Of a stretch of DNA of 58,779 nucleotides, positions 7,692 through 16,502 are shown piece after piece; the first letter of the stretch is position 1; each line of letters begins with the position of its first letter. The notes below the pieces were generated by a model. The model was not told the DNA's origin and made no database searches. It was given only the letters and a program-made list of their open reading frames with translations. Source of the stretch: Streptomyces sp. GKU 895 (lineage in GTDB: Bacteria > Actinomycetota > Actinomycetes > Streptomycetales > Streptomycetaceae). The position numbers and the translations under genes were made by a program. The stretch is from the NCBI GenBank assembly GCA_002027195.1, contig MWJO01000043.1, forward strand, positions 1-58,779. Reading direction: 5' to 3'.

Positions 7692-9086
7692 TCAGACGGT
7701 GCGCGCGTCAGCGGTCGCCGCCGTCACGGATTCCGTGTCGGCCGCGGACTCGACGTCGGCCAGGTCCCGGTCGCGGGTCTCCTTGGCCGCGCCCACCGCG
7801 ATCAGCGTCAGCACCGCCGCGGCGATCACGTACAGGGCGATCGGCGTGGAGCTGTCGTAGTCGTCCAGCAGCGCGGTGGCGATGAGCGGCGCCGGGGCGC
7901 CCGCCGCGACGGAGGCGAACTGGGCGCCGATCGAGGCACCCGAGTAGCGCATCCGGGTCGCGAACATCTCGGCGAAGAAGGCGGCCTGGGGCGCGTACAT
8001 CGCACCGTGCAGCACCAGACCCACGGTGATGGCGAGGATCAGGTTGCCGAAGTCGCCGGTGTCGATGAGGGAGAAGAACGGGAACATCCACAGTCCGATG
8101 CCGGCCGCGCCGAGCAGATACACCGGGCGCCGGCCGATGCGGTCCGACAGCGCGCCCCACAGCGGGATCACCGCGAAGTGCACCGCCGAGGCGATCAGGA
8201 CCGCGTTGAGGGCGGTCTGCTTGGAGACGTCGGCGGCGGTGGTGGCGTAGACGAGGATGAAGGCGGTGATGACGTAGTAGCTGATGTTCTCGGCCATGCG
8301 CGCGCCCATCGCGACCAGGACGTCACGCCAGTGGTGGCGCAGCACGGAGACCAGCGGCAGCTTCTCCGCGCCGGTGTCCTGCTCGGCCTTGCGGGCCTCG
8401 GCCTGCGCCAACGCCTGCTTGAACACAGGCGATTCATCGACAGAGAGACGAATCCACAGACCGACCATCACCAGGACGCCGGAGAGCAGGAACGGTATCC
8501 GCCAGCCCCAGCTGGTGAAGGCGCTGTCCGAGAGGACCGCGGTGAGCAGGGACAGCACACCGGTGGCCAGGAGCTGGCCGGCGGGTGCGCCGGTCTGCGG
8601 CCAGGAGGCCCAGAATCCGCGTCGCCTGGCGTCGCCGTGCTCGGACACCAGCAGGACGGCGCCTCCCCACTCGCCGCCGAGCGCGAAGCCCTGGACCAGG
8701 CGCAGTGCCGTCAGCAGCACGGGAGCGGCCGAACCGACCGTCGCGTGCGTCGGCAGCAGACCGATCGCGAAGGTCGCCCCGCCCATCAGCAGCAGGCTCA
8801 GCACCAGCAGCTTCTTGCGGCCGAGACGGTCGCCGTAGTGCCCGAAGACAAGAGCACCGAGCGGCCGGGCGGCGAAACCGACGGCGTAGGTGAGGAACGA
8901 CAGCAGGGTGCCGACCAGGGGGTCGGAGTCCGGGAAGAACAGCTTGTTGAAGACGAGGGCGGCGGCGGAGCCGTAGAGGAAGAAGTCGTACCACTCGATG
9001 GTCGTGCCGATGAGGCTGGCGGCGACGATGCGCTTCAGGTTGCCCGGTGTGGTGGGCGTGGGCGGAGCGGATGCTGCGGAGGCCAT
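7692..9086 (-). CDS. MHS-family MFS transporter (metabolite:H+ symporter)
   Basis: A 464-codon gene for a 12-helix MFS protein. The N-terminal signature GTTIEWYDFFLYGSAAALVF and the loop motif GDRLGRKKLLVLSL identify the MHS group (ShiA/ProP/KgtP type), which import organic acids, osmolytes or shikimate with protons. The start chosen is ATG 9086 (MASAASAPPT), preceded on the minus strand by GAGGAAG at proper spacing; a longer in-frame reading to 9131 is possible. It is convergent with the PucR-like gene across a perfect hairpin. The 145 bp between this start and the permease gene contain its promoter, with no clear boxes seen. Confidence 0.88.
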   Translation of the reverse strand: MASAASAPPTPTTPGNLKRIVAASLIGTTIEWYDFFLYGSAAALVFNKLFFPDSDPLVGTLLSFLTYAVGFAARPLGALVFGHYGDRLGRKKLLVLSLLLMGGATFAIGLLPTHATVGSAAPVLLTALRLVQGFALGGEWGGAVLLVSEHGDARRRGFWASWPQTGAPAGQLLATGVLSLLTAVLSDSAFTSWGWRIPFLLSGVLVMVGLWIRLSVDESPVFKQALAQAEARKAEQDTGAEKLPLVSVLRHHWRDVLVAMGARMAENISYYVITAFILVYATTAADVSKQTALNAVLIASAVHFAVIPLWGALSDRIGRRPVYLLGAAGIGLWMFPFFSLIDTGDFGNLILAITVGLVLHGAMYAPQAAFFAEMFATRMRYSGASIGAQFASVAAGAPAPLIATALLDDYDSSTPIALYVIAAAVLTLIAVGAAKETRDRDLADVESAADTESVTAATADARTV

Positions 9087-9231
9087 GAGCGCCACTTCCT
9101 CGTGTGCTGTGGGGACGGGTACGTGACGCACACCGTAGAAACACGCAGGTCAGGCGCACATGTGGCGGGACAACATAGTTCGGGGCACGGTTATCCGTCA
9201 GACCACCATGCTCGGGCGTGGGAACGGCGGG

Positions 9232-9988
9232 TCAGCGGGGGGACGTGGTGTCCCTGACCCAGGGGAGTGCCCAGCGTTCCAGCAGGACCAGGGCGAAGTA
9301 GAGGACGATGCTCATCCATCCGATAAGGATGATCGCGGCCCAGGCGGTGGCGGTGTCGCCCACCCCGCCGGCCTGCACGATCAGATAGCCGAGGCCGGAC
9401 TCGCCGGCCTGGAACTCGCCGATGACCGCGCCGATGGCGGCGAGCGGCATGGCGACCTTCAAGCCGACGAAGATCTGCGGCAGCGCGGCGGGCAGCCGCA
9501 CCTTCCGGAACGCCTGCCAGCGTGAGGCGTCCAGTGAGCGCGCCAACTCGGCCAGATCCGCCGGGGTCGAGGCGAGGCCGGTCGCCGTGGACAGCACGAT
9601 CGGGAAGAAGCAGAGCAGGAACACCATGGTCAGGACCGGCTTCTGCCCCCAGCCGAGCGCCCCCACCAGCAGCGGCCCCAGCGCGATCTTCGGAACCGCG
9701 TTGACCGCGACCAGCAGCGGCGTGAACATGCGCTCGAGTACGCGCGAGGTGGCCAGGGACAGGCCGATCAGGACTCCGCAGGCGGTGGAGAGGACGAACC
9801 CGGCGACCGTCTCCACCGTGGTGCGGCCGGTGTGTTCCAGGAACCGGGCCGGCCGCGGTGAACGCCGAGAGCACGGCACCCGGCGGGGGCAGCACCGCCG
9901 GGTGGATCACCGCCAGCCCCGAGGTGAGAAGCCACCACGCGCCGAACGCGACCAGCAGCCCGGCGAGGGGCAGCAGCGCGACGCCCAT
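9232..9988 (-). CDS. ABC transporter permease, SsuC/TauC type (frameshift near 9855)
   Basis: Two frames together give a normal permease of about 250 residues. The first (ATG 9988) encodes VALLPLAGLLVAFGAWWLLT and LPPPGAVLSAFTAA. The second continues ARFLEHTGRTTVETVAGF to the stop at 9232. The switch needs one base removed around 9848-9858, in a CGGCCGGCCCGG stretch. The inner-membrane permease motif (EAA-like loop) is seen in LDASRWQAFRKVRLPAALPQ, followed by IGAVIGEFQAGESGLGYLI. This is the BPD_transp_1 family of nitrate/sulfonate/taurine/thiamine-precursor importers. It is transcribed after the binding-protein gene, and an indel error is more likely than true loss. Confidence 0.8.
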
Positions 9989-10010
9989 GCCCGTGCCGAG
10001 CCCGACGCGC

Positions 10011-11045
10011 TCAGGCCTTCGGTACCAGGTCGAAGTCGATGATCTGGTCAGGGGTCATTCCCTTCGGCAGCGTGCCCGCGTCCTCCAGAATCCTGATGCT
10101 CTTCGCGACCCGCCCGGAGTCCAGCGAACCGATCACCGCGCCGGAACCGTCCTTCGGGGTGACGTACGCGGCCATCAGCTCCAACTCGGCGGCCGCGGCG
10201 GCCGGGTTGGTGGTGTCGACGTTCCGCTTCAGGATCTCGGCGGCCTCGTGCGTGTGGGCGAGGCTGTACTTCAGGCCCTTGAGGAGCGCGGTGGTGAACC
10301 GCCGTACCGACTCCGGGTCGTTCGCGGCGTTCTTCTTCGACGTGATCAGCACGTTTCCGTAGAGGTCGGGTAGCACGTCGCTGTACGGCAGCAGCACGGC
10401 CTTCTTCTTCGTCACCGCCTCGACGGTCGGCTTGCCCACCACGAACTGGCCGATGCCGTCCACCGAACCGCCGGCGAGCGTGCCCATCAGCGTCTGTGCC
10501 TCACCGTTGACCCACTTCACCTTGGTGGCGTCCACGCCGGCCAGCCGGGCGTACGTCGGGAAGAGGTTGCGGACGACGGAGCCGGGTGTGTCGGCGAGGC
10601 GCTTGCCCTCCAGGTCCTTCGGTTCGCGGATGCCGTTGCCCTCGGTCGTGGCGATCGCGGCCATCGTGTGCTGCTGGACGGCGGCCACCGCGACGAAGTC
10701 CTTCGCCTGGCCGTTGCCCATGCTCAGCAGACCGCCCGTCAGGTCGATGGGGCCGAACTGCGCCTGGCCGCCCACGATGGCCGGAATCACGCCGCCGGTG
10801 CCCTGACCAGGCCTGATCGTGACGTCGAAGCCGGCCTCCTCGAAGAACCCCTTGTCCTTGGCGACCCAGGCGTAGGAATCCCGGCCGAAGTTGCCGAAGG
10901 AGGTCAGATAGGTCACCTTCTTCAGCGCCTTGCCGTCACCACCGGCATCGTTGTCGGAATCCGAGTCGCCGCAGCCCGCCAACAGCGCGAGCGCTGTCGT
11001 GAGGGCCACCGCGGCGACCGTACGGGCGAATCTGCTCGTGCGCAC
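10011..11045 (-). CDS. ABC transporter substrate-binding lipoprotein, NMT1/THI5 family
   Basis: A 344-residue protein with GTG start 11045, AAAGGA ribosome site, a basic N-terminus, a hydrophobic segment and a lipobox LLAGC (Cys about 25), so it should be an extracytoplasmic lipoprotein. The mature part has the NMT1/THI5 fold of SsuA/TauA/ThiY proteins: KKVTYLTSFGNFGRDSYAWV, GFFEEAGFDVTIRPG, GQAQFGPIDLTGG and GKRLADTPGSVVRNLFPTY. Ligands of this family include alkylsulfonates, taurine, nitrate and pyrimidine precursors; the sequence alone does not choose. It lies 22 bp before the permease and opposite the ATPase/oxidoreductase pair. Confidence 0.9.
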   Translation of the reverse strand: MRTSRFARTVAAVALTTALALLAGCGDSDSDNDAGGDGKALKKVTYLTSFGNFGRDSYAWVAKDKGFFEEAGFDVTIRPGQGTGGVIPAIVGGQAQFGPIDLTGGLLSMGNGQAKDFVAVAAVQQHTMAAIATTEGNGIREPKDLEGKRLADTPGSVVRNLFPTYARLAGVDATKVKWVNGEAQTLMGTLAGGSVDGIGQFVVGKPTVEAVTKKKAVLLPYSDVLPDLYGNVLITSKKNAANDPESVRRFTTALLKGLKYSLAHTHEAAEILKRNVDTTNPAAAAAELELMAAYVTPKDGSGAVIGSLDSGRVAKSIRILEDAGTLPKGMTPDQIIDFDLVPKA

Positions 11046-11162
11046 AGTGTTGTCCTTTCCGAACGGTGGGACCGAACCGTCGAGGGCATGACACTTGTAG
11101 CGGTCAACAGCGTACGAGGGACGGGTAGTTGTGAGCCAGGTGTGAGGAGGGGAGACCGCCGG
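11046..11162. promoter_or_regulatory. Divergent promoter region of the ABC/LLM locus
   Basis: These 117 bp separate the divergent starts of the binding protein (GTG 11045) and the ATPase (ATG 11163) and must carry both promoters. A GAGGAGGGG ribosome site precedes the ATPase. No convincing -35/-10 pair or operator was recognised. Confidence 0.4.
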
Positions 11163-11948
11163 ATGATCAGACTCACGGGTGTGTCACGGAGTTTCGTCGG
11201 CCGGTCCGGTTCGACCGTGGCACTGCGGGACATCGGACTGCACATCGGCGAGGGCGAGTTCGTGGCGGTGGTCGGCCGGTCCGGGTGCGGCAAGTCCACC
11301 CTGCTCCGGCTGATCGCCGGACTGCTGCCGGTCACCGAGGGGGAGATCACCGTCGGCGGCGAGCCGGTCACCGGGCCCCGGCGGGATGTCGCTCTGCTGT
11401 TCCAGCGACCGGCCCTGCTGCCCTGGCGATCCGTTCTGGACAACGTCCTGCTGCCCGTGGAGATCTTCGGCTGGAACAAGGCCGAGCACCGCGCACGGGC
11501 GCGCCGCCTGCTGGACACGGCCGGAATGGGCGACTTCGAGAAGCACCGGCCGCACGAACTGTCCGGCGGCATGCAGCAGCGGGTCGCGCTGTGCCGGTCG
11601 CTGATGGGGGAGCCGCGGGTGCTGCTCATGGACGAGCCGTTCTCCGCGCTGGACGCGCTGACCCGCGCAGACCTCGCGCAGGAGTTGCAGCGCATCCATC
11701 TCGCGAACTCCTCCACCGTCGTCTTCGTCACCCACTCCATAGACGAAGCCGTGCTGCTCGCCGACCGGGTGGTGGTGCTCACCCCGCGTCCGGGCCGCAT
11801 CCGCAGGATCGTCGACATCGCCGTCCCCCGGCCGCGCACGCTGGGCCGCACCGAGCACCTGGGCGAAGTGGCCCGGTGCAGCGCGGATCTGCACGAGCTG
11901 CTCATGGAACGGGACATGTCCGCACCGGCCGAAGCGGAGGGCCGATGA
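11163..11948 (+). CDS. ABC transporter ATPase, SsuB/TauB type
   Basis: A 261-residue ATPase with all nucleotide-binding motifs: Walker A GRSGCGKST (about residues 39-47), Q-loop LLFQRPALLPWRS, signature LSGGMQQRVALCRSL, Walker B VLLMDEPFSALDAL and H-loop FVTHSIDEAVLLADRV. The FQRPALLPWRS wording is typical of nitrate/sulfonate/taurine importers, matching the neighbouring NMT1/THI5 binding protein and permease. The start ATG 11163 has a good ribosome site. The last codons overlap the start of the LLM oxidoreductase (ATGA), so the two are translationally coupled. Confidence 0.92.
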   Translation: MIRLTGVSRSFVGRSGSTVALRDIGLHIGEGEFVAVVGRSGCGKSTLLRLIAGLLPVTEGEITVGGEPVTGPRRDVALLFQRPALLPWRSVLDNVLLPVEIFGWNKAEHRARARRLLDTAGMGDFEKHRPHELSGGMQQRVALCRSLMGEPRVLLMDEPFSALDALTRADLAQELQRIHLANSSTVVFVTHSIDEAVLLADRVVVLTPRPGRIRRIVDIAVPRPRTLGRTEHLGEVARCSADLHELLMERDMSAPAEAEGR

Positions 11949-12889
11949 GCCTGCGCGTCTGCGTCTTCACCGAGCCGCACCGCGGCGCCGACCACGAGGA
12001 CCAGCTGCGCTTCGCGCAAGCCGTCGAGGCCTGCGGCTTCGACGGCTTCTTCCGGGCCGATCACTACCAGACGATGGGCACCGATCCCGGCCTGCCCGGT
12101 CCCACCGACGCCTGGGTGACGCTCGGCGCGCTCGCCCGGGAGACCTCCCGGATCAGACTGGGCACCCTGGTCACCCCGGCCACCTTCCGGCTCCCGGGGC
12201 CGCTCGCCCTGACGGTGGCGCAGGTCGACCGGATGAGCGGGGGACGGGTCGAGCTGGGGCTCGGCGCGGGCTGGTACGCACGCGAGCACACCTCGTACGG
12301 CATCCCGTTCCCGGCCGCCCCGGAGCGCTTCGACCGCCTGGAGGAGCAGCTGGCGGTCATCACCGGCCTGTGGCGGACACCCGTCGGCGAGAACTTCAGC
12401 CATCGCGGCGAGCACTATCAGCTGGTCGACGCGCCCGCCCTGCCGAAGCCCGTGCAGGTCCCGGGGCCACCGATCATCGTCGGGGGTCGCGGTGCCAAGC
12501 GCACCCCGGAGCTGGCGGCCCGGTACGCCGACGAGTTCAACATGCCGTTCAAGTCGGTGGCGGAAACCGCGCGGGCGTACCGGCGGGTCGCCGAGGCATG
12601 CGAGCGGACGGGGCGGTCCGATGCCGGCCGGTCACCGCTGGTGCTCTCGGCCGGTGTGGTCGTCGCCATCGGCCACACCGACGCGGAGGCGCGGCGGCGG
12701 GCCGCCCCGCTGCACGTCAAGAGCGCGCTGCCGCCGGAGGATCCGGTGATCGGTTCACCGGCCCAACTGGTGGAGCGGATCGGCGAGTTCGCCGCGATCG
12801 GCACGAGCCGTGTCCATCTGAGACTCATCGACCTCGAGGACCTCGACCACCTGGAGCTCATCGCGGCTGAGGTGCTCCCGCAGTTGTAG
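11945..12889 (+). CDS. LLM-class (F420/FMN-dependent) oxidoreductase
   Basis: A 314-residue bacterial-luciferase-like TIM-barrel protein. Key family stretches: FAQAVEACGFDGFFRADHYQ, TSRIRLGTLVTPATFRLPG, ALTVAQVDRMSGGRVELGLG, and a substrate-side loop REHTSYGIPFP. In actinomycetes this class usually uses F420 or FMN. Coupled to an SsuB/TauB-type ATPase by ATGA overlap and opposite a SsuA-like binding protein, it could attack the imported compound, as SsuD does for alkylsulfonates, but it is not obviously SsuD. Cofactor and substrate are inference. Its stop is 6 bp from that of the convergent beta-propeller gene. Confidence 0.88.
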   Translation: MSLRVCVFTEPHRGADHEDQLRFAQAVEACGFDGFFRADHYQTMGTDPGLPGPTDAWVTLGALARETSRIRLGTLVTPATFRLPGPLALTVAQVDRMSGGRVELGLGAGWYAREHTSYGIPFPAAPERFDRLEEQLAVITGLWRTPVGENFSHRGEHYQLVDAPALPKPVQVPGPPIIVGGRGAKRTPELAARYADEFNMPFKSVAETARAYRRVAEACERTGRSDAGRSPLVLSAGVVVAIGHTDAEARRRAAPLHVKSALPPEDPVIGSPAQLVERIGEFAAIGTSRVHLRLIDLEDLDHLELIAAEVLPQL

Positions 12890-12895
12890 CGGGTT

Positions 12896-13918
12896 CTACA
12901 GCGGGGCCGGGGACGACGCGCCCGCGATCAACAGGCGCGGCTTGCCCTTGCCGTCGGCCGGCACGCTCCACAGATCGGTGCTGCCGACCTTGCCGTCCGT
13001 GGGCAGTGCGTAGGCGACGGTGTCGTCGTCGAGCCAGGTGGCCTGGTCGTCGACGCTGTGGCGTTCGGCGAGCGGTGTCTCGCGCAGGGTGCGCAGATCG
13101 AGGACGTATTCACGCCAGAGGTCGGTGCGCGACAGCACCCGCTTCTTGAAGGCGACGCGGGTGCCGTCGGGGGAGAGGGAGGGGCACTCCACGTTCTCGA
13201 CGAGCGTGGTCACCGACTTTCCCGAGATCGAACCCCGCACCAGGTATGTCTTGTCGGCGGTGTTGAGGGTGGCGTAGAAGGTGTCGTCGTCGGAGGCGAA
13301 GGTGACGCCCCAGAAGTTGACGTCCGCGGCCTTGTACGGCTTGCCGTCCAGGGTGATCGAGAAGGTCTCCAGGCTGGGGATCAGCTTCATCGTGCGGGTG
13401 TCGAGGAGCGAGGTGCGGGTGGAGAAGAAGGCGGACGCGTACGACTCGCCGGAAACGAACACGGTCCAGGCGACGAAGCGGCCGCTCGGCGAGACCCGGG
13501 CCCGGCTCGGGACGCCCGCGAGCGGGAAGGTCCGTACGGTGCGCAGCTCGGCGTCCAGGAGCAGGGCGCGGTTGCTCTGCTTGAGGACGCCGGTGTCGGA
13601 CTGGAGGCAGATGCCGGTGCCCGCCGCCGCGTAGAAGCGGGCGCACTTCAGGTCGGACGCGGTCCGGCCGGCTCCCGGGTCGGCGGACGGCACCGCGGCG
13701 ACGGCCGTGCGGTGCGGGCCGGCGGCCGCGTTGACGAACGTCAGGAGGTTCTTGCGGTCGAGCGTCAGCTTGCCCGAGCTGACGGCGGGGCCGCCGGCCT
13801 GCGGCCGGTTCGCCTTGTCGGCGCGGTCGGCGGCGTGCAGGACCAGGCCGGTCGCCAGACCCGCGAGCAGGACGACCGCCGCGACGAGGACGAGCAGGCG
13901 GCGGCGGAGCGAAGTCAT
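12896..13918 (-). CDS. Membrane-anchored TolB-like beta-propeller protein
   Basis: A 340-residue protein with an N-terminal anchor (about residues 5-28, basic RRR then LLVLVAAVVLLAGLATGLVL) and an extracytoplasmic region of repeated WD/TolB-like blades: SRARVSPSGRFVAWTVFVSG, CPSLSPDGTRVAFKKRV, QATWLDDDTVAYALP and STDLWSVPADGKGKPRLLI. This resembles the TolB-like translocation proteins annotated in streptomycetes; their role is unknown. The ATG 13918 has an AAGGAA ribosome site. It lies 82 bp downstream of the MFS gene on the same strand and may be cotranscribed. Confidence 0.8.
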   Translation of the reverse strand: MTSLRRRLLVLVAAVVLLAGLATGLVLHAADRADKANRPQAGGPAVSSGKLTLDRKNLLTFVNAAAGPHRTAVAAVPSADPGAGRTASDLKCARFYAAAGTGICLQSDTGVLKQSNRALLLDAELRTVRTFPLAGVPSRARVSPSGRFVAWTVFVSGESYASAFFSTRTSLLDTRTMKLIPSLETFSITLDGKPYKAADVNFWGVTFASDDDTFYATLNTADKTYLVRGSISGKSVTTLVENVECPSLSPDGTRVAFKKRVLSRTDLWREYVLDLRTLRETPLAERHSVDDQATWLDDDTVAYALPTDGKVGSTDLWSVPADGKGKPRLLIAGASSPAPL

Positions 13919-14000
13919 GGGGTTCCTTGCAGCGGTTGTCGGTTCCGTGGTGACGCGTGAGGGAGGAGGGGGCGTGGTGGTGTCTGAGGCGGGTGCGGCG

Positions 14001-15263
14001 TCATCGTGGCCCGCCGGACGGCCGTAGCACCACGCCCGCGACCGCCGCACAGCACAGCAGACCGATCGCCGAGCCGGCCAGTGCCGTGCCGTCACCCCAC
14101 ATGGTCCAGGCGGCGCCGAAGGCGAGCGAGCAGCAGAACCGGGCCAGCGCCTGGCTGGTGCCGACGATGGCGAGGCCGCTGGCCGCAGGTGCTCGGGCAC
14201 CACCCCGGCCAGCGCGGCCGGCAGCACCCCGTCGGTGGCCGCGTAGAACGAGCCGTGCAGGGCGAGCACGGCGCACCAGCAGCGGTGTGTCCGGCGCCCA
14301 CAGCAGCAGGGCGTACGCCGTCAGCAGGCCGACGTGGCCGGCGAGGAACACCGTGCGGCGCCCGATCCGGTCCGCCAGCGCGCCCAGCGGCACGGCCAGC
14401 AGCAGGAACACCACCGCGGTGCCCAGCGGCAGCAGGGTGAACCACTCCTCGCCGACCCCCGCCCGGCGCTGCAGCAGCAGATAGACGAACGCGTCGCTGA
14501 CGGTGGTGAGACCGAGCAGCGCGGCACAGCCGGCGAGCGCTCGCAGCCGCGGCAGCCGCAGCAGGGCGAGGGCCTCCTTGACCCGGACGGGCGGCCTCGG
14601 CTCGGCCCCGGCACCGTCCGGCGTCTCGCGCCGCCTGCCGGGCACGAACAGCAGGAGGACGACCACGCCCAGCACCGCGACGCACGCGCTCACGCCGAAC
14701 ACGGCGTCGTAGCCGTCGGCCGCGGCGCGCAGGATGAAGAAGGCGGCCAGCGGACCGAGCATCGCGCCGGTGGTGTCCATCGCCCGGTGCACACCGAAGG
14801 CCCGGCCCTGCCGCTCGACCGGAGTGGACAGGGAGATCATCGCGTCGCGCGGGGCGGTGCGCAGGCCCTTGCCGGTGCGGTCCAGGGCCAGGACGGTGCC
14901 GAGGGCGCCGATGCTGCCGGCGAGCAGGAGCAGCGGCTTGCACAGCGCGGACAGGCCGTAGCCGAGCCCGGCCAGCAGCTTGTGGTTGCGGACCCGGTCG
15001 GCGAGGTGGCCGCCGGTGAGCTGGACCAGGGCGCTGACGCCGTTGTAGACCCCGTCGAGGGCGCCGAAGCCCAGCGGGCTGAAGCCGAGTGTGGTGACGA
15101 GGTACAGCGGGAGGACGGCGGTGACCATCTCCGAGGAGACGTCGGTGATCAGACTGACCGTGCCCAGCACGAGCACGACCGGGGCGACCTTGGGCCCCGG
15201 GCCGCGTCTTCGGGCCGGGGAGGTGTCCGCCTCCGGCGTGGCGGAGCGGTCGGTGAGGTACAT
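14001..15263 (-). CDS. MFS transporter (two compensating frameshifts near 14190 and 14270)
   Basis: About 420 residues, start ATG 15263 with AGGAG 8 nt upstream. MFS features are clear: GTVSLITDVSSEMVTAVLPL, LTGGHLADRVRNHK, LALDRTGKGLRTAPRDAMIS. That wording fits the MFS subgroup that includes quinolone-resistance-like transporters. Between about 14186 and 14274 the in-frame translation becomes Arg-rich and non-membrane. The +1 frame there reads VLALHGSFYAATDGVLPAAL then AGVVPEHLR, which fits the family, after which the original frame resumes with ASGLAIVGTSQALARF. One extra base then one missing base would explain it. The GT2 gene ends 26 bp upstream on the same strand. Confidence 0.82.
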   Translation of the reverse strand: MYLTDRSATPEADTSPARRRGPGPKVAPVVLVLGTVSLITDVSSEMVTAVLPLYLVTTLGFSPLGFGALDGVYNGVSALVQLTGGHLADRVRNHKLLAGLGYGLSALCKPLLLLAGSIGALGTVLALDRTGKGLRTAPRDAMISLSTPVERQGRAFGVHRAMDTTGAMLGPLAAFFILRAAADGYDAVFGVSACVAVLGVVVLLLFVPGRRRETPDGAGAEPRPPVRVKEALALLRLPRLRALAGCAALLGLTTVSDAFVYLLLQRRAGVGEEWFTLLPLGTAVVFLLLAVPLGALADRIGRRTVFLAGHVGLLTAYALLLWAPDTPLLVRRARPARLVLRGHRRGAAGRAGRGGARAPAASGLAIVGTSQALARFCCSLAFGAAWTMWGDGTALAGSAIGLLCCAAVAGVVLRPSGGPR

Positions 15264-15288
15264 GATCAGGACTCCTGGTGCGGTGTGC

Positions 15289-16137
15289 TCAGTTCTGCCG
15301 GCTGCTGTCGTCCCGCAGCCAGGTGTCGAAGTCCCTTGCCCGGATGGCCTTCTGGGCCTGTCGTCGGGCGACGACGGCCGCCGCGGCGAAGACGACGACA
15401 CTCGTGATCAGCTTCGGCTCCTTGCGGAGCATGGCTTTGAGGTCCGCCGTGCTGGTGCGTGCCGACGCCTCCTGCGGCCTGCGGTGCTCCTCCACCTGTG
15501 CCGTGGAGACCATGGCCCGGATCCGCCGTTTGATCAAGTCCTGCCAGGTGCGCGGCGGATGGACCACGACCCGTGCCCCGCCGACCACGCGGCGCTCCTC
15601 GGCGGTGAAGGCCAATGACGCCGCCAGGTCGTCCGCCATCAGCGGAGGCAGCGCGGCGATCCGGGCGTGCCCCTCCTTGGAGACCGCGATGACACCCCGG
15701 CCGAACAGGCCCTCACGCACCGCCGGGAGGCGTTGCCACACCCGGTAGTAGGCGCGCACCCGCCAGGCGCAGCCGGCCAGCGGGAGGTGACGTTCGGGGG
15801 CGGTGGCGAGAATGCCCGAGGCGCCGTCGGCCAGGGGCTCGGCGAGGGCCCGTACGTCCGCGCCCGTGAGGACGACGTCGGCGTCCACGTAGACCCGGGG
15901 GAAGCCGAGCGCGTGCTCGTCCCCCGCGCGCAGCGCCGCGTGCTTGGAGGGGACCGGGATCTCCACCACCCTGACACGCGGGCCGCGTTCGGATGCGATC
16001 CGGGCGGTGTCGTCGGTGCAGCCGTTGCACACGACGACGATGTCCGCCCCGTCGTCCGCGGGGTCGTCCAGCAGCGAATCGAGGAGCCGGCCGATGACGC
16101 GCTCCTCGTTGTGCGCCGGGATCACGATGCTCGTCAC
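15289..16137 (-). CDS. Glycosyltransferase family 2
   Basis: A 282-residue GT-A protein beginning directly with the nucleotide-sugar-binding strand SIVIPAHNEERVIGRLLDSL, then DIVVVCNGCTDDTARIA and the metal-binding VYVDADVVLTG (DxD). It has no signal peptide; the C-terminal helix (LITSVVVFAAAAVVA) could be a membrane anchor. It probably transfers a sugar to a lipid or surface acceptor. It lies just left of the polysaccharide locus but on the opposite strand, transcribed toward the MFS gene, so its link to that locus is uncertain. Acceptor and donor are unknown. Confidence 0.82.
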   Translation of the reverse strand: MTSIVIPAHNEERVIGRLLDSLLDDPADDGADIVVVCNGCTDDTARIASERGPRVRVVEIPVPSKHAALRAGDEHALGFPRVYVDADVVLTGADVRALAEPLADGASGILATAPERHLPLAGCAWRVRAYYRVWQRLPAVREGLFGRGVIAVSKEGHARIAALPPLMADDLAASLAFTAEERRVVGGARVVVHPPRTWQDLIKRRIRAMVSTAQVEEHRRPQEASARTSTADLKAMLRKEPKLITSVVVFAAAAVVARRQAQKAIRARDFDTWLRDDSSRQN

Positions 16138-16502
16138 CTGGGCAGTATGACGTCGGTGTCGCGATTGCGACGTGTGTTTCGTCCAACTGTTCCCGTGGCT
16201 GTGGTCAATGCTCTAGATTGAGAGCCGCCGGGCCGACGAGGACAGGAATGTGCCTCTGAAGGCAGGTCAAGGCGCCGCCTTGGTAACCGGATGGGAAACT
16301 CTCATTGACCAACTCGTAAAGGGCATGGGGCGGTTGGGGAACCGTCGCAGGCCTTCTTGATTGCTTCTCGGCTCTGCTTTCTTGATTCCGGTGTCGCTGT
16401 GTGGAGGAGACACGACGGCACTGATCCAGCCCTGCCGCGGACGTGCGACGGTATGTCCTGATCTCTTGCGGCGAGGGGTAGCTGCGCCTGTGGTGGGGGG
16501 CC
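16138..16502 (+). promoter_or_regulatory. 365-bp leader/promoter region of the polysaccharide operon
   Basis: No gene is seen here. It separates the leftward GT2 gene from the first gene of the rightward polysaccharide operon, so it should hold both promoters. Visible elements are TCAAT-7-ATTGA (16206-16222), a possible -10 TAGATT within it, small hairpins such as GCCT-CTGA-AGGC and CAAGGC-GCC-GCCTTG, and a GGGGGG ribosome site before ATG 16503. The long untranslated leader may be structured, but no known riboswitch was recognised. Confidence 0.4.

Noticed and set aside
16138..16502. A c-di-AMP (ydaO-type) riboswitch
   Set aside because: A few fragments recalled the class, but the conserved core could not be matched, so it was left as an unassigned leader.
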